From Halodurantibacterium daqingensis (GTDB taxonomy: Bacteria; Pseudomonadota; Alphaproteobacteria; Rhodobacterales; Rhodobacteraceae): a stretch of 64,000 nucleotides of DNA. Positions 7,696 to 16,480 of the stretch are shown here, piece by piece. The notes under the pieces are model-generated. The model did no database searches, had not been told where the DNA came from, and saw only the letters and a program-made list of their open reading frames with translations. The number at the start of each line of letters is the position of its first letter. Within the stretch, counting starts at the first letter, position 1. A program made the translations under genes and the position numbers. The stretch lies in NCBI RefSeq assembly GCF_042666235.1, contig NZ_JBHTFQ010000003.1, positions 310,001-374,000 on the forward strand, given 5' to 3'.

Positions 7696-8985
7696 TCACT
7701 CCAGCACACCTTCTGCCGTGATCTGCGTCCTGCCGCCGAGATAGCCATGCAGCGCCTGCGGCAGCAGGACCGAGCCATCGGCACGCTGGCCATTCTCCAG
7801 CACGGCGATCAGGCATCGCCCGACGGCAAGCCCCGATCCGTTCAGCGTGTGCACGAATTCCGGCTTGCCCCCCGCGGGACGATAGCGCGCATTCATCCGC
7901 CGCGCCTGGAAATCGCCGCAGACCGAGACCGAGGAGATCTCGCGGTAGCAATTCTGCCCTGGCAGCCAGACCTCGATGTCATGGGTTTTCTGGGCGCCAA
8001 AGCCCATGTCGCCGGTGCAAAGCACGACGGTCCGGTAGGGCAGGCCCAGCCGTTGCAGGATATCCTCTGCGCAGGCGGTCATCCGGTCATGCTCGGCAAG
8101 GCTTTGATCCGGGGTGGTGATGCTGACCATCTCCACCTTCTCGAACTGGTGCTGGCGCAGCATCCCCGAAGTGTCCTTGCCGGCCGATCCGGCTTCCGAA
8201 CGGAAGCAGAGCGTATGGGCTGTCATGCGCAGCGGCAGGGACGCCTCATCGAGGATCTCGTTGGCGACGGTGTTGGTCAGCGTCACCTCCGAGGTGGGGA
8301 TCAGCCACCAGCCATTGGTGGTCTGATAGCTGTCCTCGGCGAATTTCGGCAACTGGTTCGTGCCATACATCGCCTCGTCGCGGACCAGAACCGGGGTGTT
8401 CATTTCGGTCAGTCCGTTCTCGGTCGTATGAACATCCAGCATGAACTGCGCCAGCGCGCGATGCAGCCGCGCCACGGCGCCGCGCAGCACCACGAAGCGG
8501 CTGCCGGACAGCTTGCCTGCCGTGGCAAAATCCATCGCCCCTCTGACGGAGGGCAGATCGAAATGCTCGCGCGGCGCGAAATCGAAGGCGGGGGGTGTGC
8601 CCCAGCGCCGCAGCTCCACATTGTCGGCCTCGTCCCGGCCATCGGGCACATCCGCCAAAGGAAGGTTCGGCAGGGTTAGCAACAGCTCGCGCAGTTCCGC
8701 GTCCTTGCGCTTGGCCTCATCTTCAAGCCGCGCCACCTCGGCCTTCTTGTCTGCCACAAGGGCGCGCAGCCGCTCGAACTCGGCCTCGTCTCCGCGGGCC
8801 TTGGCCGCGCCGACCTCCTTCGAGGCGGCGTTCTGTTCCGCGCGCGCCGTTTCGGCGGCAAGGATCATTGCGCGGCGCGCCTCATCCAGCGCCAGAACCC
8901 CGGGCGACAGCGGCTCGATCCCGCGGCGCGCAAGGGCGGCATCGAAGGCCGCGGGGGTGTCGCGAATGATGCGGATGTCGTGCAT
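7696..8985 (-). CDS. serS: Serine--tRNA ligase
   Basis: Class II aminoacyl-tRNA synthetase of 429 residues that charges tRNA-Ser (and tRNA-Sec where present). The N-terminus MHDIRIIRDTPAAFD is typical. Residues 30-110 form the charged helical arm that grips the long variable arm of the tRNA. Class II motifs follow: TSEVTLTN near 230, FRSEAGSAG in motif 2, and the C-terminal NGSGLAVGRCL in motif 3. Start ATG 8985 is preceded by AAAGG. The same frame stays open far upstream through the antisense of secD, but that extension has no family similarity. It is divergent from yajC. Confidence 0.96.
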   Translation of the reverse strand: MHDIRIIRDTPAAFDAALARRGIEPLSPGVLALDEARRAMILAAETARAEQNAASKEVGAAKARGDEAEFERLRALVADKKAEVARLEDEAKRKDAELRELLLTLPNLPLADVPDGRDEADNVELRRWGTPPAFDFAPREHFDLPSVRGAMDFATAGKLSGSRFVVLRGAVARLHRALAQFMLDVHTTENGLTEMNTPVLVRDEAMYGTNQLPKFAEDSYQTTNGWWLIPTSEVTLTNTVANEILDEASLPLRMTAHTLCFRSEAGSAGKDTSGMLRQHQFEKVEMVSITTPDQSLAEHDRMTACAEDILQRLGLPYRTVVLCTGDMGFGAQKTHDIEVWLPGQNCYREISSVSVCGDFQARRMNARYRPAGGKPEFVHTLNGSGLAVGRCLIAVLENGQRADGSVLLPQALHGYLGGRTQITAEGVLE

Positions 8986-9088
8986 GTGACCAGCCTTTGA
9001 TTGATTGACAGCGCTTTGCCCTTCATATGCCCGATGGTTGCGGGCATTTGAACCGGGAAAACGCGGCTCGGGCGAAGGCCGGCTTCGC

Positions 9089-9117
9089 TTGCCAAGGTTA
9101 TTCCCCATAGATAGGGT
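9089..9117 (+). promoter_or_regulatory. Candidate housekeeping promoter of the yajC-secDF operon
   Basis: A TTGCCA box (9089-9094) is separated by 17 bp from TAGGGT (9112-9117), about 50 bp upstream of the yajC start. The -35 box is good and the -10 weak, as is common in GC-rich alphaproteobacteria. No other candidate in this intergenic region fits better. Confidence 0.4.
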
Positions 9118-9168
9118 GCGCGCCATTCGCAAGGCGGGCCTGTCCCGCATCAAGACCGAGAGGACCAG

Positions 9169-9495
9169 ATGTTCGTCACACCCGCCTATGCCCAGGCTGC
9201 CGGCGGCGCCGCCAGCGCCTTTACCAGCTTCGTCCCGCTGATCCTGATCTTCGCGATCATGTATTTCCTGCTGATCCGTCCGCAGCAGAAGAAACTGAAA
9301 GAGCATCGCACCATGGTCGAAGCGCTGCGTCGGGGCGATCAGATCGTCACTGCCGGCGGGCTGATCGGCAAGGTCTCCAAGGTCAAGGAAGATGGCGAGC
9401 TCGAAGTCGAGATCGCCGATGGTGTGCGGGTGCGCGTCGTACGGCACACCGTCGCGCAGGTTCTGAACAAGACCGAACCGGCCGCGAACGCCTGA
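9169..9495 (+). CDS. yajC: Preprotein translocase subunit YajC
   Basis: Small single-pass membrane protein of 108 residues, the usual YajC length, which associates with SecD-SecF and the SecYEG holotranslocon. A short periplasmic N-terminus is followed by a transmembrane helix (LILIFAIMYFLLIRPQQKK), ending in the family's RPQQK signature, and a cytosolic beta domain containing GDQIVTAGGLIGKV. The start ATG 9169 follows GAGAGGA. It is the first gene of yajC-secD-secF, with secD starting 36 bp later. Confidence 0.95.
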   Translation: MFVTPAYAQAAGGAASAFTSFVPLILIFAIMYFLLIRPQQKKLKEHRTMVEALRRGDQIVTAGGLIGKVSKVKEDGELEVEIADGVRVRVVRHTVAQVLNKTEPAANA

Positions 9496-9531
9496 GCCCC
9501 TAACTGAACCAACGCTGCGAGGCGCCTGTCG

Positions 9532-11199
9532 ATGCTGCAAATACCTGCCTGGAAAAGGGTTCTCATCTGGGGGGCCTGTGCCCTCGGCCTGCTGCTGGCC
9601 ATGCCGAACCTCTTCTACTCGCGGGTCGAGCAGCATAACGACGCCGCCGCGGCGATTGCGGCCCAGGGCGGCACGGCGACACCCGAGCAGGAGGCGGCGC
9701 TGGCACTCTGGCCCGACTTCCTGCCGTCCAATCTGGTCAACCTCGGCCTTGATCTGCGGGGCGGCGCCCATCTTCTGGCCGAGGTTCAGGTTGCCGATGT
9801 CTATGCGGGACGCATCGATGGTCTCTGGCCCGACGTGCGCGACGCACTGCGCAACGAACGCGCCGCGGTTGGCAATGTCCGTCGTGTCGAATCTCCGCGT
9901 GGCGAACTGCATGTCCAGATCTCCAACCCGGCCGGGATGGCGCGGGCGCTGGAGGTCGTGCGCGGTCTTGCCCGTCCGGTCGTCACGCTGACAGGGATGG
10001 GCGCGAATGACCTTGAGGTGCGGGCCCTGGACGATGTCATCATCGTCAGCCTTTCCTCGGCCGAGCGCCAGGCAACCGACGACCGCACAATCCAGCAGTC
10101 GCTGGAGATCATCCGCCGCCGCGTGGATGAGGTGGGAACGCGGGAACCCACGATCCAGCGTCAGGGCGAGGACCGGATCCTGATTCAGGTGCCCGGCATC
10201 GGCTCGGCTGCCGAGTTGAAGGAACTGATCGGCACCACGGCGCGGCTCACCTTCCACCCGGTCGTCGGGACCTCGGACAATCCGGCCGCAGATCCCGGCC
10301 CCCGCAACCTGATCCTGCCGTCGCTTGATACGCCCGGCCTTTATTACATCGTCGAACAGAATCCCGTCGTCACCGGCGAGGAACTGGTCGATGCACAGCC
10401 CGCCTTCGATCAGAACGGCCGGCCTGCGGTGAACTTCCGCTTCAACCCATCGGGCGGGCGCAAGTTCGGTGACTATACCGCGCAGAACATCGGATCGCCC
10501 TTTGCCATCGTGCTGGATGACGAGGTGATTTCAGCGCCGGTGATCCAGAGCCATATCGCTGGCGGTTCAGGCATCATCACCGGGCGCTTCTCGGTCGAGG
10601 AAAGCACCCAGCTTGCGGTGCTGCTGAGGGCAGGGGCACTTCCGGCGGAAATGACCTTCCTCGAGGAGCGGACCATCGGCCCTGAACTCGGGCAGGACAG
10701 CATCGAGGCCGGGCGGGTGGCGTCGATGGTCGCGATGGCGGCCGTGCTTGTGTTCATGATCGCCTCCTATGGCTGGTTCGGCGTGATCGCCAATGTGGCA
10801 CTGCTGATCAACATCGCCATGATGTTCGGCCTTCTATCGTTGATCGGCGCGACGCTGACCCTGCCGGGGATCGCGGGCATCGTGTTGACCATCGGCATGG
10901 CCGTCGATGCGACGGTGCTGATCTTCGAACGCATCCGGGAGGAGCTGAAAACCGCCCGCGGCCCGGCTCGGGCAATCGAGCTGGGCTATGAAAAGGCGCT
11001 GTCGGCGATCCTCGATTCGAACATCACCACCTTCATCACCGCGCTGATCCTGTTCGCCATCGGCTCGGGTCCGGTGCGCGGTTTCGCGGTGACGCTGGGG
11101 CTGGGAATCCTGACCTCGGTTTTCACAGCGATCTTCGTGACGCGCCTGATGATCGTCACCTGGTATGAACGCCGTCGCCCCAAGGCGATCACGGTATAA
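9532..11199 (+). CDS. secD: Protein translocase subunit SecD
   Basis: RND-superfamily membrane protein of 555 residues which, with SecF, uses the proton motive force to pull exported proteins out of SecYEG on the periplasmic side. An N-terminal transmembrane helix leads to a large periplasmic domain starting with LGLDLRGGAHLL (the D1 motif) and including the P1 head region. Five more helices follow around 375-545, with the D4-type signature GIVLTIGMAVDATVLIFERIREE broken over helices. Length is slightly below that of E. coli SecD (615), as in other Rhodobacterales. secF begins 11 bp after its stop. Confidence 0.96.
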   Translation: MLQIPAWKRVLIWGACALGLLLAMPNLFYSRVEQHNDAAAAIAAQGGTATPEQEAALALWPDFLPSNLVNLGLDLRGGAHLLAEVQVADVYAGRIDGLWPDVRDALRNERAAVGNVRRVESPRGELHVQISNPAGMARALEVVRGLARPVVTLTGMGANDLEVRALDDVIIVSLSSAERQATDDRTIQQSLEIIRRRVDEVGTREPTIQRQGEDRILIQVPGIGSAAELKELIGTTARLTFHPVVGTSDNPAADPGPRNLILPSLDTPGLYYIVEQNPVVTGEELVDAQPAFDQNGRPAVNFRFNPSGGRKFGDYTAQNIGSPFAIVLDDEVISAPVIQSHIAGGSGIITGRFSVEESTQLAVLLRAGALPAEMTFLEERTIGPELGQDSIEAGRVASMVAMAAVLVFMIASYGWFGVIANVALLINIAMMFGLLSLIGATLTLPGIAGIVLTIGMAVDATVLIFERIREELKTARGPARAIELGYEKALSAILDSNITTFITALILFAIGSGPVRGFAVTLGLGILTSVFTAIFVTRLMIVTWYERRRPKAITV

Positions 11200-11210
11200 G
11201 GGGACCAAAG

Positions 11211-12185
11211 ATGCGTCTGAAACTTGTTCCCGACCACACCGAGTGGAAGTTCTTCAAATACTGGCGTGCGACCTTCGGCCTGTCGCTGATCGCGATCGTG
11301 CTGTCGATCGTGGCCTTCTTCACCATGGGGCTGAACTTCGGCATCGACTTCCGCGGCGGCACCACGATCCGGACCGAGTCGGTGCAGCCGGTCGATATCG
11401 GCGCCTATCGCGGCGCCATCGCCGAACTGGGGCTGGGCGACGTGACGATCACCGAAGTGTTCGATCCGACCTATGGCCCCGACCGAAACGTGGCGATGGT
11501 GCGCATTCAGGCCCAGGACGGGCAGGAAAGCGTCAGCCCGCAGATGATTCTGGCGGTTGAACAGGCGCTTCAGGCCGTTGATCCCTCGATCACCTTTCCT
11601 TCGGTGGAGTCGGTCGGGCCAAAGGTCTCGGGCGAATTGGTGCGCACGGCAATCCTCGCGGTGGTGCTCGCAAATGCGGCGGTGCTGTTCTACATCTGGT
11701 TGCGGTTCGAATGGCAGTTCGCGGTCGGCGCGGTCGCGGCGCTGGTGCATGACGTGATCCTGACCATCGGTATCTTCTCGGTGCTTCAGATCCGGTTTGA
11801 CCTCGCCATCATCGCGGCGCTGCTGACCATCGTCGGTTATTCGCTCAATGACACCGTGATCATCTTTGACCGGGTGCGGGAAAATCTGATCAAGTTCAAG
11901 AAGCGTCCTCTGCAGGAACTGCTTGACCTTTCGATCAATGACACGATGTCCCGCACGGTGATGACCTCGGGCACGACGCTGATGGCCCTGATCGCGCTTT
12001 ACGTGCTGGGCGGGGACGTGATCCGCGGCTTTGTCTTCGCGATGATCTGGGGTGTGATCGTCGGCACCTATTCGACGATCTTCGTCGCTTCGGTGGTTCT
12101 GCTGCGCCTTGGCGTCAAGCGCGACTGGAGCAAGGGCGAAGGTGAAAAGACCGGCGGCGGTACGCAGTTCAAGACCGAGCCCTGA
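11211..12185 (+). CDS. secF: Protein translocase subunit SecF
   Basis: Partner of SecD in the holotranslocon; 324 residues with six predicted membrane helices. The RND motif FGIDFRGGTTI lies after helix 1, and the second signature SLNDTVIIFDRVREN near residue 210 carries the Asp and Arg thought to take part in proton-driven movement. The Lys/Glu-rich tail (WSKGEGEKTGGG) is cytosolic. The gene starts 11 bp after secD with AAGGGGACC upstream, so the two are one transcription unit. Confidence 0.96.
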   Translation: MRLKLVPDHTEWKFFKYWRATFGLSLIAIVLSIVAFFTMGLNFGIDFRGGTTIRTESVQPVDIGAYRGAIAELGLGDVTITEVFDPTYGPDRNVAMVRIQAQDGQESVSPQMILAVEQALQAVDPSITFPSVESVGPKVSGELVRTAILAVVLANAAVLFYIWLRFEWQFAVGAVAALVHDVILTIGIFSVLQIRFDLAIIAALLTIVGYSLNDTVIIFDRVRENLIKFKKRPLQELLDLSINDTMSRTVMTSGTTLMALIALYVLGGDVIRGFVFAMIWGVIVGTYSTIFVASVVLLRLGVKRDWSKGEGEKTGGGTQFKTEP

Positions 12186-12256
12186 GCGCTGCGGTGCGCG
12201 TGCTGGACCATCTGGTGCCGCGCGCTACTTCCGGTAAGGACAGAAGGAAAGCCAGG

Positions 12257-12613
12257 ATGCGTCTGAACGAGGTCCAGTTCCAGAATGTGCGCCCGGTCGA
12301 GGGCTATGGCCCTGGCTTCTTCCGCATTGGCGCCGAGTTGTTTCATGGCGGGGTGCTGCTGCGCGGGGAACATGTGGCGCCGTGGGGTGGCTATGACGAC
12401 AGTGCGGCACTTCTGGCGCTGGCGGGGGTGGTCGATGTCCTCTTCATCGGCACCGGCGCCGAAATCGCCCATCTGCCGCCCGATCTGCGCAACGCGCTGG
12501 ACGAGGCGGGCATCCCCCACGAGGTGATGGCAAGCCCTCCGGCGGCACGCAGCTACAACGTGCTTCTGTCCGAGGGGCGACGGATTGCCGCCGCCCTGCT
12601 TCCGGTCGCATAA
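12257..12613 (+). CDS. Mth938-like domain-containing protein (DUF498 family)
   Basis: Small soluble protein of 118 residues with the Mth938-like fold; relatives include human AAMDC and NDUFAF3, a complex I assembly factor. Conserved features visible are EGYGPGFFRIG, a central GVLLRGE strand, the LFIGTGAEI turn, and a late IPHEVMASPPAARSYNVLLSEGR region. ATG 12257 is chosen because GAAGGAAAGCCAGG precedes it; the frame is open to a GTG at 12194 without a ribosome site. It follows secF by 71 bp and precedes ccmA, an arrangement usual in this order. Biochemical role in bacteria is not established. Confidence 0.85.
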   Translation: MRLNEVQFQNVRPVEGYGPGFFRIGAELFHGGVLLRGEHVAPWGGYDDSAALLALAGVVDVLFIGTGAEIAHLPPDLRNALDEAGIPHEVMASPPAARSYNVLLSEGRRIAAALLPVA

Positions 12614-12653
12614 GCGCCTTTCCGCCCGGCCGCGCTTCGGATAAGCGGGGGGC

Positions 12654-13283
12654 ATGGAACTGATCGTCTCTGATCTTGCCTGCGCCCGTGGTGGTCTTCC
12701 GGTTCTGGAGGGCGTCAGCTTCACGCTGGGCGCCGGACAGGCGCTGATCCTGCGCGGCCCGAACGGCATCGGCAAGACAACCCTTCTGCGCACGCTGGCC
12801 GGGCTGCAGCCGCCCCTGAAGGGCAACATGACCATGCCACCCGAGGCCATGGCCTATGCCGCCCATGCCGACGGGCTGAAGGCGACGCTCAGCGTGCGCG
12901 AAAACCTGAGTTTCTGGGCGCGGATCTATGGCACCAATGCGGTGGACACGGCGCTTGCCACCATGAACCTTTCCGATCTGGCCGGGCGGCAGGCGCGCAA
13001 CCTCTCCGCAGGGCAGAAGCGGCGGTTGGGGCTGGCACGGCTGCTGGTGACCGGGCGTCCGATCTGGGTGCTGGATGAACCGACGGTCTCGCTTGATGCA
13101 GCCTCGGTCGCGCTGTTCGCCGGGGTGATCCGCGCCCATCTGGCGCAGGGCGGGGCGGCGCTGATCGCCACCCATATCGATCTTGGCCTGCCCGAGGCCG
13201 GAGTGCTGGATCTGGGCGCCTTCAAGGCCCGGAGCCCCGCAGCGGGCGGGATCAGCAGCGCCTTTGACGAGGCTTTCGCATGA
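12654..13283 (+). CDS. ccmA: Haem ABC exporter ATP-binding protein CcmA
   Basis: ATPase subunit of the CcmABCD complex, which releases haem-loaded CcmE for cytochrome c maturation (System I). The 209 residues contain Walker A GPNGIGKTT near 40, the ABC signature LSAGQKRRLGLAR near 120, and Walker B WVLDEPTVSLD near 145. The start ATG follows AAGCGGGGGG. The stop overlaps the ccmB start by four bases, so translation is coupled. It is the first of a contiguous ccmA-B-C-D-G run. Confidence 0.96.
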   Translation: MELIVSDLACARGGLPVLEGVSFTLGAGQALILRGPNGIGKTTLLRTLAGLQPPLKGNMTMPPEAMAYAAHADGLKATLSVRENLSFWARIYGTNAVDTALATMNLSDLAGRQARNLSAGQKRRLGLARLLVTGRPIWVLDEPTVSLDAASVALFAGVIRAHLAQGGAALIATHIDLGLPEAGVLDLGAFKARSPAAGGISSAFDEAFA

Positions 13284-13936
13284 TCGCGCTTCTGATCCGC
13301 GACCTTCAGCTGGCCCTGCGCGCGGGCGGCGGATTCGGGCTGGGGCTGGCCTTCTTCCTTATCGTGACGGTGCTGGTGCCGCTGGGTGTGGGGCCGGAGG
13401 GCACAACGCTGGCGCGGATCGCGCCCGGGATCCTCTGGGTCGGGGCGCTGCTGGCCTGCCTGCTGTCGCTGGACCGGATCCTGGCGCTGGATCACGAAGA
13501 CGGATCGCTTGATCTTCTCGCCACGGCGCCCGTGCCGCTGGAGGGGGTGGTAACGATGAAGGCCGCGGCGCATTGGGCCACCACCGGCCTGCCGCTGGTG
13601 CTTGCGGCACCGGTTCTCGGCCTGCTGCTGAACCTTCCCGTGCCCGCCTATCCCTGGCTTGTCGCCTCGCTCGCGCTCGGGACGCCGGCGCTGTCGGTGA
13701 TCGGGACCTTCGGCGCGGCGCTGACCGTGGGGTTGAAGCGGGGCGGGCTGCTGTTGTCGCTGCTTGTGTTGCCGCTTTATGTGCCGACGCTGATTTTCGG
13801 TGCCGAGGTGGTGCGCCGCGGGGCCGAGGGCCTGGCCGCCGCAACGCCGCTGCTGATGCTGGCCGGGATCACGGCCGGGGCGGTGGCGCTGCTGCCCTTC
13901 GCCTCGGCTGCGGCAATCCGCGTCAACCTCCGTTAA
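13280..13936 (+). CDS. ccmB: Haem exporter permease CcmB
   Basis: Integral membrane subunit of the CcmABCD complex, 218 residues with six hydrophobic segments. The sequence LIRDLQLALRAGGGFGLGLAFF at the N-terminus and LALDHEDGSLDLL near 70, in which acidic residues contact CcmA, are family signatures. Length matches CcmB of other bacteria (about 220). The gene overlaps ccmA at the ATGA junction; ccmC begins 55 bp downstream. Confidence 0.95.
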   Translation: MIALLIRDLQLALRAGGGFGLGLAFFLIVTVLVPLGVGPEGTTLARIAPGILWVGALLACLLSLDRILALDHEDGSLDLLATAPVPLEGVVTMKAAAHWATTGLPLVLAAPVLGLLLNLPVPAYPWLVASLALGTPALSVIGTFGAALTVGLKRGGLLLSLLVLPLYVPTLIFGAEVVRRGAEGLAAATPLLMLAGITAGAVALLPFASAAAIRVNLR

Positions 13937-13991
13937 GCCGCTCACATGCTATTCAGTTGAGCAGATGAAACCGAAACCATAAGTAGGCATC

Positions 13992-14723
13992 ATGTCGATC
14001 TGGGAATACGCCAACCCCAAGAAGTTCATGGAGACATCGTCCAGGGTCTTGCCCTGGGTGACGGCGCTTGCGGGGCTCTCGCTGGCGGTGGGGCTGATCT
14101 GGGGCTTCTTCTTCACCCCCGACGACTTCCGCCAGGGATCCACCGTCAAGATCATCTATCTGCATGTGCCTGCCGCGATGATGGCAATCAATGCCTGGAT
14201 CATGATGCTGGTGGCCTCCTTGGTCTGGTTGATCCGCAGGCACCACGTTTCGGCCCTTGCGGCCAGGGCCGCCGCACCGATCGGGCTCACCATGACACTG
14301 ATCGCGCTGTTCACGGGCGCGATCTGGGGCCAGCCGATGTGGGGCACCTGGTGGGCCTGGGATCCGCGGCTGACAGCCTTCCTGATCCTGTTTCTGTTCT
14401 ATCTTGGCTATATCGCCCTGTGGGAGGCGATCGAAGACCCCGATACCGCCGCCGATCTGACCAGCGTCCTGTGTCTTGTCGGGTCGGTCTTCGCGCTTCT
14501 GTCGCGCTATGCGGTGAATTTCTGGAATCAGGGGCTGCATCAGGGTGCCTCGCTTTCGGTCGCGCCGGGCGAACGGATGCACATGACCTACAAGTTGCCG
14601 CTTTACGTCTCGATGACCGGATTTGCGCTGCTGTTCCTGACCCTGGTGTTGATCCGAACCCGGACCGAGATCCGCGCGCGGCGGATGAAGGCGCTTCTGG
14701 CGCGGGAAAGGATGGGCGCATGA
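13992..14723 (+). CDS. ccmC: Haem exporter protein CcmC
   Basis: Membrane protein of 243 residues and six helices that presents haem to the chaperone CcmE in the periplasm. The Trp-rich haem-handling loop GTWWAWDPRLT near residue 120 is the WWD signature, and conserved His residues lie in periplasmic loops (IYLHVPAAM near 57, LHQGASLS near 185). The stop overlaps the ccmD start at ATGA. Confidence 0.96.
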   Translation: MSIWEYANPKKFMETSSRVLPWVTALAGLSLAVGLIWGFFFTPDDFRQGSTVKIIYLHVPAAMMAINAWIMMLVASLVWLIRRHHVSALAARAAAPIGLTMTLIALFTGAIWGQPMWGTWWAWDPRLTAFLILFLFYLGYIALWEAIEDPDTAADLTSVLCLVGSVFALLSRYAVNFWNQGLHQGASLSVAPGERMHMTYKLPLYVSMTGFALLFLTLVLIRTRTEIRARRMKALLARERMGA

Positions 14724-14881
14724 TACCGGATCTGGGACGATATGCGGCCGAGGTCGCGGCGGCCTATGGTGTGTCGATCGGGCTTCTGGCGGCGCTGGTG
14801 GGGCTGACACTGTGGCGTGGTGCGCGGGTGCGCCGGGCCTTGCGTGCAGTCGAGGAACGACAGGGGAAACGAGATGCCTAG
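14720..14881 (+). CDS. ccmD: Haem exporter protein CcmD
   Basis: Small 53-residue protein that stabilises the CcmC-CcmE-haem complex and helps release holo-CcmE. It has a short N-terminal stretch containing the conserved Tyr (GRYAAEVAAAYG), a single membrane helix (VSIGLLAALVGLTLW) and a basic cytosolic tail (RGARVRRALRAVEERQGKR). It starts inside the ccmC stop codon and overlaps the ccmG start by eight bases, so four ccm junctions in this run are coupled or nearly so. Confidence 0.93.
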   Translation: MIPDLGRYAAEVAAAYGVSIGLLAALVGLTLWRGARVRRALRAVEERQGKRDA

Positions 14882-15413
14882 AATTTCGCTGCTGATGGCC
14901 TTGCCGCCGATCCTGTTCGCGGGGCTTGCCGCGACTTTCTATTTCGGCATGCAGCGCGAAAACCCCGACGATCTGCCCTCGGCACGCGAGGGCGGGTTGG
15001 CACCGTCGGTGGTTCTGACGCAGCTGGGCGATGATCCACCCTTTAGCGATGCGACGCTGCGCGAAGAGGGCGTCAAGCTGGTCAACTACTGGGCAAGCTG
15101 GTGCGCACCCTGCCGGGCCGAACATCCGATGCTTGAACAACTCGCGGCCGAGGGCATTCCGATCTACGGGATCAACTACAAGGACCGCCCCGACAATGCG
15201 CTGGCCTTCCTGCAGGAACTGGGCAATCCCTATGCCGCCATGGGCGCGGATGAGGGGCGCACGGCGCTGGACTGGGGCCTTTACGGGGTTCCCGAAACCT
15301 ATGTCATCGACGGCGAAGGCCGCATCGTGCTGCGCTTTGCCGGGCCGATCACCGCGCGTTCGCTCGAGGATACGATCCGCCCGGCTTTGGCACGCGCCGC
15401 AGGCGGGAGCTGA
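14874..15413 (+). CDS. ccmG: Thiol:disulfide interchange protein CcmG (DsbE family)
   Basis: Membrane-anchored periplasmic thioredoxin-like protein of 179 residues that keeps apocytochrome c haem-binding cysteines reduced. An uncleaved N-terminal helix (LLMALPPILFAGLAATFYFG) anchors the thioredoxin fold; the active site WASWCAPC has Cys77 and Cys80. The insert GINYKDRPDNALAFL and the cis-Pro strand YGVPETYVID are CcmG-specific. Start ATG 14874 follows GGGGAAA and overlaps ccmD. The reductant is expected to be CcdA; a ccdA gene lies at 36105-36851. Confidence 0.95.
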   Translation: MPRISLLMALPPILFAGLAATFYFGMQRENPDDLPSAREGGLAPSVVLTQLGDDPPFSDATLREEGVKLVNYWASWCAPCRAEHPMLEQLAAEGIPIYGINYKDRPDNALAFLQELGNPYAAMGADEGRTALDWGLYGVPETYVIDGEGRIVLRFAGPITARSLEDTIRPALARAAGGS

Positions 15414-15416
15414 GGC

Positions 15417-16337
15417 CTAGCGCAGTTCGTGCGCCCAGGGCGGGTTCGCCCCCGCGCGTGACACGGTGACGGCCGCCGCCCGGACACCAAGATCAAGCGC
15501 GTGGGCCAGCGTCGCCTCGTCCAGCGCCTCGAGCCCGGATCGGCTGAGCGCGCCCGCCGCGGCAAGCGCGGCAAGAACGGCTGCATTGAACGTGTCGCCG
15601 GCGCCCACGGTATCTGCAACCGTGACAGCAGGTGCCGGGGCATGGACCGCACTGCCTGCCCAGAAGGCGGTGGCGCCGCGCGCACCTTCGGTAACGATGA
15701 CCACGCGCGGTCCCCGAGCGGTAAGCCCTTGTGCAACGTTCGTCATCTCGCCCGTGCCGCAGAGCCAGCGCAGATCCTCGTCCGACAGCTTGACGATATC
15801 GGCCATCGCGATCATGCGCCCGAGCCGGGCGCGATAGGCGGGTTCGTCCCGGATGAAGTCGGGGCGAATATTCGGATCCAGCATCGTGATCTGATCTGTC
15901 GCGCGGGTCATCATCGCCTCGAAGGCGCTGCCGCAGGGCTCGCTGGCAAGGCTGATCCCGCCCAGAAAGATGGCGCTGACCGAGCCGGGTATCGGAGGAA
16001 GGGCATCGGGGGCAAGGCTGCGCAGCGCGGTGTTTTCGTCATAGAAGGCATAGCGGGCCTGGCCGTCGTGCAGTTGCACGAAGGCAAGGGTGGTGGGCGC
16101 ATCGGGGCGCGCACACAGGCTCGTATCAACCGAAGCCTCGGCAAGCGCCTTGTCCAGCATCTGGCCGAACAGATCCTGCGAGAGGCCGGAATAAAGCCCC
16201 GCGGGAACCCCCAGCCGCCCCAGCGCGATCGCGGTGTTGAACACGGCGCCACCGGGGCAGGGCAGGAAGGCAGGCTGCCCGTCGGCGGTCTGCCGTGGAA
16301 GCATGTCGATCAGGGCTTCTCCGCAGCAGAGGATCAT
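15417..16337 (-). CDS. PfkB-family carbohydrate kinase (fructokinase-like)
   Basis: Ribokinase/PfkB fold sugar kinase of 306 residues. The N-terminal GEALIDMLP and GGAVFNTAIALGRLG motifs bind sugar, and the C-terminal DTVGAGDTFNAAV holds the catalytic Asp of the PfkB signature 2 near residue 255. The pattern is closest to fructokinases. The start at 16337 follows AAGGAG. The gene is convergent with ccmG, with only three bases between the stops, and has no sugar transporter or regulator beside it, so substrate is inferred from family only. Confidence 0.82.
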   Translation of the reverse strand: MILCCGEALIDMLPRQTADGQPAFLPCPGGAVFNTAIALGRLGVPAGLYSGLSQDLFGQMLDKALAEASVDTSLCARPDAPTTLAFVQLHDGQARYAFYDENTALRSLAPDALPPIPGSVSAIFLGGISLASEPCGSAFEAMMTRATDQITMLDPNIRPDFIRDEPAYRARLGRMIAMADIVKLSDEDLRWLCGTGEMTNVAQGLTARGPRVVIVTEGARGATAFWAGSAVHAPAPAVTVADTVGAGDTFNAAVLAALAAAGALSRSGLEALDEATLAHALDLGVRAAAVTVSRAGANPPWAHELR

Positions 16338-16430
16338 GGCCGCTCCTTCAAGGGTATCGTTCGCAAGGATATGGCGTAATCGGCCGGCGGATCAAAGCGC
16401 TTTGACAACTGGAAGGTTGCTGGCAATGGA

Positions 16431-16456
16431 AAAGGGCCGCCCTGGGGCGGCCCTTC
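16431..16456 (-). terminator. Intrinsic terminator of the TRAP transporter transcript
   Basis: A 10-bp perfect stem AAGGGCCGCC / GGCGGCCCTT (16432-16441 with 16446-16455) and a 4-base loop lie 25-50 bp past the permease stop. Read on the minus strand, the stem ends in CCTTTTCC, a short U-run. This marks the end of the TAXI-TRAP transcript. Confidence 0.65.
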
Positions 16457-16480
16457 CGGGATGGCTGGAGGCCGAGGGGC

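Noticed and set aside
8986..10257. 424-codon upstream extension of the serS frame
   Set aside because: It runs antisense to yajC and secD. The SerRS N-terminus and an AAAGG ribosome site begin at 8985.
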